Positions 25,712 through 34,790 of a DNA stretch of 64,000 nt are shown piece by piece (position 1 is the first letter of the stretch; each line of letters starts with the position of its first letter). Made by a program: the position numbers and the translations under genes. The notes below the pieces were generated by a model. The model had not been told where the DNA came from. It made no database searches and saw nothing but the letters and a program-made list of their open reading frames with translations. Origin of the DNA: Pseudomonas sp. N40(2020) (lineage in GTDB: Bacteria; Pseudomonadota; Gammaproteobacteria; Pseudomonadales; Pseudomonadaceae); NCBI RefSeq assembly GCF_014472415.1, contig NZ_JACSZV010000006.1:124001-188000 (forward strand), in the 5' to 3' direction.

Positions 25712-26641
25712 TCAGTCACCGCAGGATTCGCGGATTAACGCATCAACCTCAGCACTCCCCGGCGAAGTAGCCGGCCCCCACCGCGTCACCGCCAGTGCCG
25801 CCGCCGCATTCGCCCGCCGCGCCGCTTCATGGGCTGACAGCCCCTGCGCCAACCCCGCGACAAATACTCCCGCATGGGCATCTCCGGCACCATTGCTGTC
25901 CACCGCTTTCACGGCAAAACCCGGCACATGCCGACGCTCGCCACGCTGGTGAATCCAGCAACCCTGCGGCCCGTCGCGCACCACCATCAGCACATCCTTT
26001 GGCAGATGCTCGGCCAGACGATCCAGCGCCACGCCAATGTCTTCAGCCCCGGTAAACCGCAACGCCTCGACACTGTTGCTGGTCCACACATCGATGCGCG
26101 GCAGCAATGCCTGCATCAACGGTGAATCCGGCGACTCCACCAGCGGCCCCGGATCGAACACCACGTTGATCGTGGCCGGCAACGCCAGCGTCCAGTCGAG
26201 CAACGGCTGAGCCTTGCCTTCATGCAACAGGCTGTAACCGCTGACGTAGACATAATCCCCGGCTTCGGCGGGGACGCAGTTCAAATCATCAACGGTCACC
26301 TCACCTTCAGCGCCGATGTAGGAAATGAAACTGCGCTCGGCCGACGCATCGGTCAACGCCACACACAAACCAGTGTCGCGTTGTGCCGCCGTGCTGATGC
26401 CGATATGAATGCCTTCAGCGTTCATCGCCTGGCGCGCCAGATCACCGAAACGCCCCGTGCCATGGCGACCGAGATAAACCACCGGCAGGCCATTACGCAC
26501 TGCCGCCGCCATTACGTTGAAGCCGCCGCCGGCCTCGAAACCGGCGGACTGCGCCAGCACGTCGCCGCCGATCTGTGGCAGTTTATCCACGGCCATGACC
26601 AGGTCGATGATGACCTGGCCGGTGTGCAACATCTTAGGCAT
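25712..26641 (-). CDS. PfkB-family sugar kinase (YegV-like)
   Basis: A 309-residue protein from the ATG at 26641 (MPKMLHTGQVIIDLVMAVDK). The ribokinase fold is shown by GGDVLAQSAGFEAGGGFNVM near the N-terminus and the anion-hole/catalytic motif DSNGAGDAHAGVFVAGLAQG at the C-terminus. It overlaps the 3' end of the permease gene by 8 bp. In E. coli the kinase yegV accompanies an ADP-ribosylglycohydrolase gene (yegU), a transporter (yegT) and a UTRA regulator (yegW); the same four roles occur here. Probable substrate: the pentose or nucleoside produced by that pathway (inferred). Confidence 0.88.
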   Translation of the reverse strand: MPKMLHTGQVIIDLVMAVDKLPQIGGDVLAQSAGFEAGGGFNVMAAAVRNGLPVVYLGRHGTGRFGDLARQAMNAEGIHIGISTAAQRDTGLCVALTDASAERSFISYIGAEGEVTVDDLNCVPAEAGDYVYVSGYSLLHEGKAQPLLDWTLALPATINVVFDPGPLVESPDSPLMQALLPRIDVWTSNSVEALRFTGAEDIGVALDRLAEHLPKDVLMVVRDGPQGCWIHQRGERRHVPGFAVKAVDSNGAGDAHAGVFVAGLAQGLSAHEAARRANAAAALAVTRWGPATSPGSAEVDALIRESCGD

Positions 26642-28100
26642 GAGCATTCTCGGTTTGCGCGGCACGGCGATCTTTCGCCCCGCCCAGTACAAAGTAAATG
26701 CCACCGGCGACCACGAACGTCACGATCCAGCCGAGGCCGTTGTGGCCCAGCCACGAGTCGGACAGGAAGCCTTTGAACCAGACATTTTCTGCGGTGGTGC
26801 CGATGGTGGTGAAGCTGAAACCGAGCACGATAGCAATCGCCCACGCGCCGAACGCGCGCCACTCGACGCCGCCGCGATACCAGTAAGCGCTGCTCGGGCT
26901 GACATCGAGCAGGTCTTTCGGGCTGTAGTAGTGACGGTGAATCAAGTCGACCACGAAGATCCCGACCCACGCCGTGATTGGCACCGCCAGCAGGGAAATG
27001 AAGGTGATGAACGGGCCGTAAAAGCTGTCGGCGATCAACATGAAGTAGATCGAACCGGCGAAGATCGCGACGATGTCGACCACCACCGCGTAGACGCGTT
27101 TGACCTTCAGGCCCAGGGTCAGCGTGGTCAAACCGGCGGAGTACACCGAGAGGTTATTCGACAGCAGCAGACCGCCAAACGCGGTGATCAGGTATGGCAC
27201 GGCCATCCAGGTCGGCAGCATGTCGCGGATCGCCACGATCGGGTCAGTCGCCGACGCGAGGTCGTTGTTGCCCACCGAGAGCAGGCCGCCGAGGGTGATC
27301 AGCAGCACCAGCGGAATGCCGGCGCCGAACGCCGCCGAGGCCACCAGACGCGCGGCTTTGACACTGCGATGTTGATAGCGCGACATGTCGGCGCCCGCGT
27401 TGGCCCAGCCGATACCGGTGCCGGCGGCCATGGTGCCGATGCCGATGATCATTGCGCTCATCGGCGCAGGTGTAGCGTTGAACACCGCGCTCCAGTCGAT
27501 GGTCGCACAGAGGAAGCCGCCGACCAGAATGTTCAACGCGCCGAACACGTAGGTCGCCCACTTCTGGATTACCAGCAACGTGGCATGGCCGAGGCCAGAG
27601 ACTGACAGGGTCAGCAGGACGAAAATCGCGATGAAGATCAGCGTCAGCACCGGCGCACTTTTCGCTTCAACCGGCGAGCCGAACAGGATCGAGCACAGCG
27701 ACAACAAGACGAACGCGGCGGTGGTGGTGTTGACGGTTTCCCAACCCAGCCGCGACATCAGCGAGACCAGAGTCGGGCCGATATTACCGCGCACACCAAA
27801 GATCGCTCGAGACAGGGTCAGGCTCGGCGCGCGGCCACGACGGCCTGCGATGGAGATGATCCCGACCACTGCAAACGAACCGGCAGCACCGATGATCGCG
27901 ACGATGATTGCCTGCCAGATCGCCAGGCCGCGAAACGCGACCAGCGTGGCACCCAGCGGCAGGCCAAGAATGGAAATGTTAGCCGCGAACCAGACCCAGA
28001 ACAGTTGCAGCGGATGCCCGTTGCACTCGGCTTCCGGGACCGGCTCGATGCCGCGGGTTTCCAGTTGCCCGGCGCTTTGCCCGGCGTTTGATGAACTCAT
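26634..28100 (-). CDS. NCS1-family purine/cytosine-type permease
   Basis: A 488-residue membrane protein with about twelve segments. Family features are the N-terminal LFWVWFAANISILGLPLGAT, GRRGRAPSLTLSRAIFGVRG, and LVSLMSRLGWETVNTTTAAF. NCS1 carriers (CodB, Fcy2 group) move nucleobases, nucleosides or related heterocycles with Na+ or H+. It sits where E. coli has the unrelated MFS carrier YegT, so the substrate is likely nucleoside-like. Confidence 0.9.
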   Translation of the reverse strand: MSSSNAGQSAGQLETRGIEPVPEAECNGHPLQLFWVWFAANISILGLPLGATLVAFRGLAIWQAIIVAIIGAAGSFAVVGIISIAGRRGRAPSLTLSRAIFGVRGNIGPTLVSLMSRLGWETVNTTTAAFVLLSLCSILFGSPVEAKSAPVLTLIFIAIFVLLTLSVSGLGHATLLVIQKWATYVFGALNILVGGFLCATIDWSAVFNATPAPMSAMIIGIGTMAAGTGIGWANAGADMSRYQHRSVKAARLVASAAFGAGIPLVLLITLGGLLSVGNNDLASATDPIVAIRDMLPTWMAVPYLITAFGGLLLSNNLSVYSAGLTTLTLGLKVKRVYAVVVDIVAIFAGSIYFMLIADSFYGPFITFISLLAVPITAWVGIFVVDLIHRHYYSPKDLLDVSPSSAYWYRGGVEWRAFGAWAIAIVLGFSFTTIGTTAENVWFKGFLSDSWLGHNGLGWIVTFVVAGGIYFVLGGAKDRRAAQTENAHA

Positions 28101-28158
28101 GAAAGTGCTCCTGTTGCCTTTTTTGTGTTTATGGGCAATTCAATAACCTGCACATCCC

Positions 28159-28259
28159 CTGTAGGAGCTGCCGCAGGCTGCGATCTTTTGACCTTGATTT
28201 TGTGGCGGGCTGAAGACTGTTGAAGATCAAAAGATCGCAGCCTCCGGCAGCTCCTACAC
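28159..28259. repeat. REPIN between permease and glycohydrolase genes
   Basis: TGTAGGAGCTGCCGCAGGCT at the left end and an inverted copy (GCCTCCGGCAGCTCCTACA) at the right end, each extended by a GATCTTTTGA/TCAAAAGATC arm. It interrupts the otherwise tight operon 28269-25712. Confidence 0.85.
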
Positions 28260-28268
28260 AGGGGGTGC

Positions 28269-29267
28269 TCAGCGCAGAGTAAGGAGTCCTTGCACCAGCG
28301 GTTCCAGCTCAAGACCATTGACGGTTTTCACCGTCTCGATCATCGGCGCAGGCCAACTCTCAAGACCCAGGCAGGCCCCAAGCATTGCCCCGAGTATCGC
28401 GGCGATGGTGTCAGTGTCTCCGCCAAGACTGGCAGCCATGCACAACGCCTCAAACGCGCTCATCTCACCGACGGCCACTTGCTGCGCCAGCGCGAACGAC
28501 ACCACCACCGACTCCTGCGACGCCACCGAAGTGCCGATCACGTCGTAGAGCAGATCCGCCAGCAACGCTTTATCGCTGTCGACGCTGATGGTGCGTGCCC
28601 AACTGATGCGCGACGCGATGCGCCCACCGGCCACCCAGTGCCCGTGCGACTCCGCTTGCTGAGCAATCTGCTGACCGAGGTTCAACGCCTCACCCAGATC
28701 CATGCCATTAATGCCGGCGGAAACCACTGCCGCCACCGCCGCCGCACTGGAAATCCCCAGCGTGGTGTTGTGGGTCACCTGACATGCCTGCACCACCGCC
28801 GCGATAAAGCGCTCGGGGTCGGCAACGTCCGCCGCAATCCCCACCGGGGTGATACGCATCGCCGCGCCGTTGGTGGTGCCGTAGCGTCCGGCCTCTTCCG
28901 GTGAATGGCCGGCGAGGATCATTTCAATAGCGCGTTTGGTCGACGGGCCAAGCAAATCCTGCGAGCCCTTGGCCTGCATCTCGGCTTCCCATTCGATCAG
29001 CCGTTGCGCAAGGATCGCCGGCTCGATCCGGCCCTTGCCTTCGATCAACAATTCGCCAACCAGAATCGCCTGTTCGGTGTCGTCGGTGATCGAGCCTCTG
29101 GGCATGTTGGCGGCGATCGGTTGCAGCGGGCCAGCATCCTGCAGATCGGTGATCTGGCCGAAGCGGGCCTTGATCGTTTCGCGGTTCAGCGATTGCGTCG
29201 GCATGCCCAGCGCATCACCGAGGGCCAGGCCATAGAAAGCGCCAAGGGCACGGTTAAGCGTGGTCAT
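28269..29267 (-). CDS. ADP-ribosylglycohydrolase-family protein (YegU-like)
   Basis: A 332-residue protein from the ATG at 29267, which overlaps the regulator stop by 4 bp (ATGA). The metal-binding motifs of the DraG/ARH family are present: FYGLALGDALGMPTQ, GSITDDTEQAILVGE, and SLGGDTDTIAAILGAMLGA. Family members cleave N- or O-glycosidic bonds of ADP-ribose adducts; in this gene context a nucleoside-type glycosidic bond is the more likely target (inference). Confidence 0.9.
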   Translation of the reverse strand: MTTLNRALGAFYGLALGDALGMPTQSLNRETIKARFGQITDLQDAGPLQPIAANMPRGSITDDTEQAILVGELLIEGKGRIEPAILAQRLIEWEAEMQAKGSQDLLGPSTKRAIEMILAGHSPEEAGRYGTTNGAAMRITPVGIAADVADPERFIAAVVQACQVTHNTTLGISSAAAVAAVVSAGINGMDLGEALNLGQQIAQQAESHGHWVAGGRIASRISWARTISVDSDKALLADLLYDVIGTSVASQESVVVSFALAQQVAVGEMSAFEALCMAASLGGDTDTIAAILGAMLGACLGLESWPAPMIETVKTVNGLELEPLVQGLLTLR

Positions 29268-29983
29268 TTTGATTCTCCAAATTGCAGGTGCATGCGGAAA
29301 TGCACCGGGTCGAGCAGGCTTTCGACCTGTTCCATGAAACGGTTCTGCCGGTCGTAAGTGGTACGCAGTGCCTTGAGGAATACGGTGCCGACGGGACGGC
29401 CGAGCAGCTCGGCGTCTTCGGCATTCAACGGTTCGGCGCCGATCCACTGATCGCCACGCTCGCCGATGTAGCCGTAGGCGGCCAAGGTGATGGTCAGGGA
29501 ATTATCGATCAGACCGACTCGCGGCAGGCTTTCCAGGCCGCCGGTGGCCGGCATCAAAGAACGTTCGAGGGACACCAGCGTGCCGTCGTTGGAACGGCGA
29601 CGTCGGTCGAGGGTGATGAATTGGTCGGTGCCGAAACGCGACAGCAAGTCAGTCCGAGTCACGGCTTCCAGGCGCAACACTTCGGTATTGACCAGCGCCC
29701 CGCTGTCGGCCAGCGCCTGCGCCCAGCCGCTGCGCTGGTCGAGCACAACACCGTCAAACGTGACGATGGAGCCGACCCCGCTTTGCGTGGCGATGTATTT
29801 GCGCCGCTTCAATTCGGCCAGCGCTTCGCGCAAGGTGCCACGGCTGACCTTGAATTCTTGAGCCAACTGATGCTCGCCGGGCAACAGAAAACCGTCCTCC
29901 ATGAGGCCGCTTTCGATGCGCCGGACGAGTTCGTCGACCACCCGTTGTTTCTTGTCAAATCGTACCTGTCTAATCATGTACAA
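29264..29983 (-). CDS. GntR/UTRA-family regulator (YegW-like)
   Basis: A 239-residue protein. The winged helix lies at residues 10-80 (VDELVRRIESGLMEDGFLLP, FKVSRGTLREALAELKRRKY) and the UTRA effector domain from about 95 (FITLDRRRRSNDGTLVSLER, LTITLAAYGYIGERGDQWIG). It is the first gene of the module and probably regulates it in response to the transported compound or a phosphorylated intermediate. Confidence 0.9.
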   Translation of the reverse strand: MYMIRQVRFDKKQRVVDELVRRIESGLMEDGFLLPGEHQLAQEFKVSRGTLREALAELKRRKYIATQSGVGSIVTFDGVVLDQRSGWAQALADSGALVNTEVLRLEAVTRTDLLSRFGTDQFITLDRRRRSNDGTLVSLERSLMPATGGLESLPRVGLIDNSLTITLAAYGYIGERGDQWIGAEPLNAEDAELLGRPVGTVFLKALRTTYDRQNRFMEQVESLLDPVHFRMHLQFGESK

Positions 29984-30032
29984 ATTGATAACCGAAACGG
30001 GGTTGTGTGGGCAAGAGATATTTTTTGGGAGT

Positions 30033-30216
30033 GATCACCCTCACCCTAGCCCTCTCCCGGAGGGAGAGGGGACTGATTGGGGGATGCTTCAGAGATACGC
30101 CGACCTGAGCGTGCTTTAACGAATCCACAATCGACTGGATTCTTCAGGTCAATGTAGAGCGCAAGACACCTCGGTCGGCCCCCTCTCCCTCCGGGAGAGG
30201 GCTGGGGTGAGGGGCT
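30033..30216. repeat. Inverted pair of GGGAGAGGG-type repeats
   Basis: ATCACCCTCACCCTAGCCCT...GGAGGGAGAGGGG (30033-30070) and the inverted CCCCCTCTCCCTCCGGGAGAGGGCTGGGGTGAGGGG (30180-30215) each form their own hairpin and are complementary to each other, about 110 bp apart. No gene is seen between. They belong to a second family of intergenic repeats, distinct from GTAGGAG. Confidence 0.8.
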
Positions 30217-30223
30217 TTTGGTC

Positions 30224-31201
30224 TCAGCGCTGTTTCAGACGGTCAATAACCACAGCCAACAACAAAATCGACCCACGAATCACATACTGATAAAACGTAT
30301 CGATATTCTTCAGGTTCATCGCATTCTCGATGATCGCCAGAATCAACACCCCGGCAATCACATGCCGAATCATGCCGATCCCGCCGCTCAGCGACACCCC
30401 GCCCAACACGCAAGCCGAGATCACCGTCAGCTCAAAACCTTGGCCGATCATCGGCTGCCCGGAAGTCATGCGCGATGCCAGAATCACACCGGCCAACGCA
30501 CCGATCACGCCATGCACGGCGAAGATGATGATTTTGGTCCGATCAACGTTCACACCCGCCAGCAACGCCGCTTCCTGGTTGCCACCGATGGCCATGGTGT
30601 TGCGCCCGTAGGTGGTGTAGTTCAGCAGCCAGCCGAAAAACAGGAAGCAGACGATGGTGATCAGGATCGGCACCGGCACGCCGAACAACTGGCCATTGCC
30701 GAAGACGAAGAACGATTCCTGCGACACGCCTACCGCTTTGCCGTTGGCAAAAATGTAGGCCAGACCACGGACAATCTGCATGGTCGCCAACGTGGTGATC
30801 AACGCATTGACCCGCAACTTGGCAATCACGATGCCGTTGATCAGCCCGACAATCAGGCCCATCACCAAAGCTGCACTGACGCCAAGGAACACGCTGTTTG
30901 TATCACGCATGACCACCGCCGCGACCACGCCGGCGCAGGCAATCACCGAGCCTACCGACAAGTCGAAGTGCCCGGACGCCAGGCAATACAGCATGGTGCA
31001 CGCGGCAATCCCGGTGGTGGAAATCGCCAGGCCGAGGCCACGCATGTTCAGCGGCGAGAGAAAGTTGTCGATCAGCAGCGTGCAGGCCACGAAGATGCCG
31101 ACGGCTGCCAACAGCATGACCCAGTCATCGAGGAAGCGCCGCATATCCAAAGGTTTGCGCTCGGTCGGCAGGGTTTCTTTCTGGGTTGTCATCATAGTCA
31201 C
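30224..31201 (-). CDS. araH: L-arabinose/galactose ABC transporter permease
   Basis: A 325-residue protein with eight to ten membrane segments of the ribose/xylose/arabinose permease family (GLGLAISTTGIAACTMLYCL, GHFDLSVGSVIACAGVVAAV, GVSLSGGIGMIRHVIAGVLI). It is last in araF-araG-araH, 3 bp after araG. Confidence 0.93.
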   Translation of the reverse strand: MTMMTTQKETLPTERKPLDMRRFLDDWVMLLAAVGIFVACTLLIDNFLSPLNMRGLGLAISTTGIAACTMLYCLASGHFDLSVGSVIACAGVVAAVVMRDTNSVFLGVSAALVMGLIVGLINGIVIAKLRVNALITTLATMQIVRGLAYIFANGKAVGVSQESFFVFGNGQLFGVPVPILITIVCFLFFGWLLNYTTYGRNTMAIGGNQEAALLAGVNVDRTKIIIFAVHGVIGALAGVILASRMTSGQPMIGQGFELTVISACVLGGVSLSGGIGMIRHVIAGVLILAIIENAMNLKNIDTFYQYVIRGSILLLAVVIDRLKQR

Positions 31202-31204
31202 CTC

Positions 31205-32749
31205 TCAGTTCGCCACGCCATCAGCGCGGTGGCGTGGCAAAGCCAGTTGCAGCAGGTTGGATTCATTGGCCTGGTCACGGCTGACTTCGCCGCGCAGGGC
31301 GCCTTCGCACAGCACCAGGATGCGGTCGGAAATGCCCATCACTTCCATCAGGTCGCTGGACACCACGATCACCGAAATGCCGTCAGCGGCCAGGTTATGG
31401 ATGATCTGGTAGATCTCGGCTTTGGCACCGATGTCGATGCCACGGGTCGGTTCGTCGAGCAGCAGGACTTTCATTGGCATCGACAACCAGCGGCCGAGAA
31501 TGGCCTTCTGCTGATTGCCACCGGAAAGGAATTTGATCTGCTGGCCGGCGTGGGGCGTTTTCACTTTCAGCGCCTTGATCTGCTTCTCGGCGTTGGTCTT
31601 TTCCCAGAGTCCGCGCAACAGGCAACCGAGACCGGAGTGCGCGCCACGGGCGCTGATGTTGATGTTCTCGGCGACGCTGGCCAGCGGAATGATCCCTTCC
31701 TTTTTACGATCCTCCGGGCACAGCAGAATCCCGGCAGCAATCGCATCGCGGGGTGAACGTAACTTCAGCTCGTGGCCACGCAGTTCGAGGCGTCCGGCGG
31801 TATTGCGTTCCAGGCCACTGAGCAAACGAAACAACTCGGTGCGCCCTGCCCCGACCAGGCCGAACAGCCCGAGAATCTCGCCTTTGTGCGCCTCGAAACT
31901 GATCGGCTCGCGCAGACCCGGCCCGAGCAAGCCGTCGACTTTCAGCGCCACCGCGCCGCGCGGGCGATTGCGATAATCGTAGATGTCCTGAATGTCGCGT
32001 CCGACCATGCAGGTCACCAGTTGATCGTGGGTCAACTGGCTCATGTCCTCGAAAGTACGCACGTAGCGACCGTCCTTGAACACGGTCACCGCATCGCAAA
32101 TGCGGAACACTTCTTCCATGCGATGCGAGACGTAGAGCACGACTTTACCCTCGTCACGCAAGCGCCCGATGATCGCCATCAAGCGGTCGATTTCTCGGGC
32201 CGAGAGGCTGCTGGTCGGCTCGTCGAAGGCGATGACATGGGCGCCGCGCGACAGGGCCTTGGCGATTTCCACCAATTGCCGCTGGCCAAGTGACAAGCGT
32301 CCGACCTTGGTCTGCGGATCGATTTCGTCGGCCAGGCCTTTGAGGCAGTTCAGGGCTTGCTGACGTAAAACGCCGCGATTGATCAGGCCGAAACTGGCGG
32401 GTAAGTGACCGAGAAACAGGTTCTCTGCCACGGTCATTTCGGGCACCAGATGCAGTTCCTGGTGAATCACCGCCACGCCGCTGCCGATGCTGTCGGCAGT
32501 CGATTTAAACGCCATCGTCTGCTCGCCGATCTGCAACTCGCCGCTGCTGGGGATGTAAGCGCCACCGAGGATTTTCAGCAGGGTCGACTTTCCGGCGCCG
32601 TTCTCGCCCATCAAGGCGTGGACTTGGCCGGGATGGGCGACGAAGCTGATGCCGTCCAACGCTTTCACGCCGGGAAAGGTTTTACCGATCCCGTTGAAGC
32701 GCAGGCTGCCGCCAGCGTTGTGTTGTGTTGTTTGTACTTGCGCGTGCAT
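31205..32749 (-). CDS. araG: L-arabinose/galactose ABC transporter ATP-binding protein
   Basis: A 514-residue protein with two ABC domains: Walker A GENGAGKSTLLK and signature LSLGQRQLVEIAKAL in the first; the degenerate GLVGAGRTELFR and LSGGNQQKAILGRWL in the second. This duplicated form is typical of sugar (CUT2) importers. It lies 70 bp downstream of araF. Confidence 0.95.
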   Translation of the reverse strand: MHAQVQTTQHNAGGSLRFNGIGKTFPGVKALDGISFVAHPGQVHALMGENGAGKSTLLKILGGAYIPSSGELQIGEQTMAFKSTADSIGSGVAVIHQELHLVPEMTVAENLFLGHLPASFGLINRGVLRQQALNCLKGLADEIDPQTKVGRLSLGQRQLVEIAKALSRGAHVIAFDEPTSSLSAREIDRLMAIIGRLRDEGKVVLYVSHRMEEVFRICDAVTVFKDGRYVRTFEDMSQLTHDQLVTCMVGRDIQDIYDYRNRPRGAVALKVDGLLGPGLREPISFEAHKGEILGLFGLVGAGRTELFRLLSGLERNTAGRLELRGHELKLRSPRDAIAAGILLCPEDRKKEGIIPLASVAENINISARGAHSGLGCLLRGLWEKTNAEKQIKALKVKTPHAGQQIKFLSGGNQQKAILGRWLSMPMKVLLLDEPTRGIDIGAKAEIYQIIHNLAADGISVIVVSSDLMEVMGISDRILVLCEGALRGEVSRDQANESNLLQLALPRHRADGVAN

Positions 32750-32819
32750 TTAAGCCACCTCATCGCCGTGTTCAGAACGGCCTGATCAAACGGCCCGGTT
32801 GCCCGGGCCGGCGTTGCCG

Positions 32820-33824
32820 TCAGTTCCACAAGCCGATTTTTTCCAGCTCTTGCTTGAAGTTCTCGCGGGTGATCAGGGTGACGTCGTCCATGGCGGTGTA
32901 CTTCGGTGGCTCTTTGCCGGTGGTGACCCACTCGTACATCATCTCGGCGGTCTTGTAGCCTTCGATGTGCGGGCTCGGCAGCATCGAACCGTAGAAGCCG
33001 CTGTTGGGCTTTTTCAGTTCGCCGATGGCGTCGGTGCCGTTGATGCCGATACCGATCACGTTGGCCGCAGCGAAACCGGCCGCTTCAGTGGCGCGTACGC
33101 CGCCGAGCACGGTGTTGTCGTTCATGCCGCCGATGATCAGGTTCTTCGCCGCACTCGGCAGTTTCACCAGCGCCGAGTTGGTCGCGTCCATGCTGCCCGG
33201 CACGTCGAGGGTTTTCAGGGCGGCGAAGAGGATGTGGTCTTTCGGCATGCCGGCCTCTTCCAGGGCTTTGACCGAGCCGTCGGTGCGCTTCTTGCCGGTG
33301 TCGAGTTCGTTGTAGGTATTGACCACCGCGTAGGTGTCTTTCCAGTCCCAATTGCGTTTCTTCGCTTCGGCGGCCATCGCGGCGCCCTGCTTCTGACCTA
33401 CTTCGAACGCGGCCATGCCGAGGTACGGCACGTCTTCCATGAACTTGCCGTTGGCGTCGACGAAACGATCGTCGACGGCAATCACTTTGAGGTCATTGAG
33501 TTTGGCTTTAGCCATGATGGCCGGGCCGAGGGAAACGTCCGGAGGGCAAATCACAAAGCCCTTGGCGCCGTTGGCGGCCAGGCTATCGATGGCCGACAAA
33601 GTCTTCTCGCCATCCGGCACGGCGATCTTGATCAGTTCAAAACCCTTGTCCTTGGCGGCTTTCTCGGCGAAGGCCCATTCGGTCTGGAACCACGGTTCTT
33701 CGGCCTGTTTGACCAGAAAGCCGATTTTCACGGTATCGGCAGCGAGCAGCGCACTGCTCAGGCTGAATGCGCTGACCGCCAGCGCGGTAGTGCACAGGGT
33801 ACGAATCCCGAAACGACGTTTCAT
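32820..33824 (-). CDS. araF: L-arabinose-binding periplasmic protein
   Basis: A 334-residue protein with a signal peptide (to SALLAAD) and a mature sequence very close to E. coli AraF as I remember it (KIGFLVKQAEEPWFQTEWAF, IAVPDGEKTLSAIDSLAANG, GMNDNTVLGGVRATEAAGF, GFYGSMLPSPHIEGYK). AraF also binds D-galactose and D-fucose, which fits the galactonate genes elsewhere in the window. It has its own upstream region with a 14-bp motif shared with the gntR at 36692. Confidence 0.97.
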   Translation of the reverse strand: MKRRFGIRTLCTTALAVSAFSLSSALLAADTVKIGFLVKQAEEPWFQTEWAFAEKAAKDKGFELIKIAVPDGEKTLSAIDSLAANGAKGFVICPPDVSLGPAIMAKAKLNDLKVIAVDDRFVDANGKFMEDVPYLGMAAFEVGQKQGAAMAAEAKKRNWDWKDTYAVVNTYNELDTGKKRTDGSVKALEEAGMPKDHILFAALKTLDVPGSMDATNSALVKLPSAAKNLIIGGMNDNTVLGGVRATEAAGFAAANVIGIGINGTDAIGELKKPNSGFYGSMLPSPHIEGYKTAEMMYEWVTTGKEPPKYTAMDDVTLITRENFKQELEKIGLWN

Positions 33825-33916
33825 AAGCTGACTCCTTGTTATTTTTTTTGAGCAATATTTGAAAAGCGTTAATGCGTTTGAAGCGTGTTACTGCAAAGCC
33901 TGTCGAAAATAGTCAT

Positions 33917-33930
33917 ATCGTATGATGATT
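33917..33930. promoter_or_regulatory. 14-bp motif, probable GntR (FadR-type) operator upstream of araF
   Basis: ATCGTATGATGATT lies 93 bp upstream of the araF start and is the exact reverse complement of 36724-36737 in front of gntR. No other copy was noticed. The near-palindromic ATCGTATGAT core suits a FadR-type regulator; assignment is inferred. Confidence 0.6.
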
Positions 33931-33968
33931 GGATTTCAAGCGGACTTATCCGCGTGAAACCCGTTCGC

Positions 33969-34787
33969 TCAGTCGTGGTACATCACCGAGCGACCACCAT
34001 CAATGGTGATGCATGAAGCGTTGATAAAAGGTGCTTCGTCACTGGCCAGAAACACTGCCGTCATCGCCACTTCCAGCGGCTGGCCAATGCGTTTCGGCGG
34101 ATGCAGATCGAAGGCGCGCTGACGCTCGGCGTGCGGGTCGGCGAAACCGTTCCAGTAATCAACGTTGAGTTGGGTTTCGATGTAGCCGGGCGCGATGGCG
34201 TTGACGCGAATGCCCTTGGCCGCGTATTCGATGCCCAGCGCACGGGTCAGACCGAGCAAGCCGTGCTTGGCCACCGGGTACGGGAAGCAACCGGGAATGA
34301 TGTGTGAAGAATGGGTCGAGGCGATGTTGATGATGCTGCCAACGCCCTGCTCGATCATCTGCGGCAATACCGCTTTGCAACCGTACCAGGCGCCGTCCAG
34401 ATCAATGGCGAAACAGCGATGCCAGTCTTCTTCGCTCATCTGCAGCGGATCACGGAACACGTTGACGCCTGCGCAGTTGACCAACACGTCGATGCGCCCA
34501 TGCCGTTCGACGGCGAGTCTGGCCATGGCGTGGAGATCCTTCTGGCGCGACACATCTGCCTTGAGCGCCTGCACGTCCGCGCCCTGCTCGCGCCAGTGGG
34601 CGGCAACCTTCTCGACCTTCTCGACTTGAATATCGCTGATCAGCAGTTTCGCTTGCTGCGAGGCGAAGGCCGCGACGATGGCTTCACCGATGCCTTGGGC
34701 AGCGCCGGTCAGCAGCACGACTTTGTTTTTCAGGCGCTCACCCTTGGGCGGTGCGGGCACCGGCGGCAGGGAAAGAGGTTCAGCCAT
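33969..34787 (-). CDS. SDR-family sugar 1-dehydrogenase (galactose/arabinose)
   Basis: A 272-residue protein. The Rossmann motif is VVLLTGAAQGIGEAIVAAFA, with NCAGVNVF and the catalytic Ser and Tyr-x-x-x-Lys in IASTHSSHIIPGCFPYPVAK. The gene context (sugar transporter, lactonase, galactonate genes sharing its operator) suggests oxidation of D-galactose and/or L-arabinose to the lactone. Not distinguishable by sequence alone. The ATG at 34787 lies 1 bp after the stop of a 50-codon leader ORF. Confidence 0.88.
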   Translation of the reverse strand: MAEPLSLPPVPAPPKGERLKNKVVLLTGAAQGIGEAIVAAFASQQAKLLISDIQVEKVEKVAAHWREQGADVQALKADVSRQKDLHAMARLAVERHGRIDVLVNCAGVNVFRDPLQMSEEDWHRCFAIDLDGAWYGCKAVLPQMIEQGVGSIINIASTHSSHIIPGCFPYPVAKHGLLGLTRALGIEYAAKGIRVNAIAPGYIETQLNVDYWNGFADPHAERQRAFDLHPPKRIGQPLEVAMTAVFLASDEAPFINASCITIDGGRSVMYHD

Positions 34788-34790
34788 GAA

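Noticed and set aside
28159..28259. Possible CRISPR repeat among GTAGGAG units
   Set aside because: Units are inverted pairs spread over the region, not direct repeats with uniform spacers; no cas genes. No CRISPR array is seen in the window.
33969..34787. Assignment of the SDR as gluconate 5-dehydrogenase or FabG
   Set aside because: FabG is encoded at 46790; the SDR shares its regulatory box with galactonate genes and sits by a lactonase, which fits sugar 1-oxidation better.
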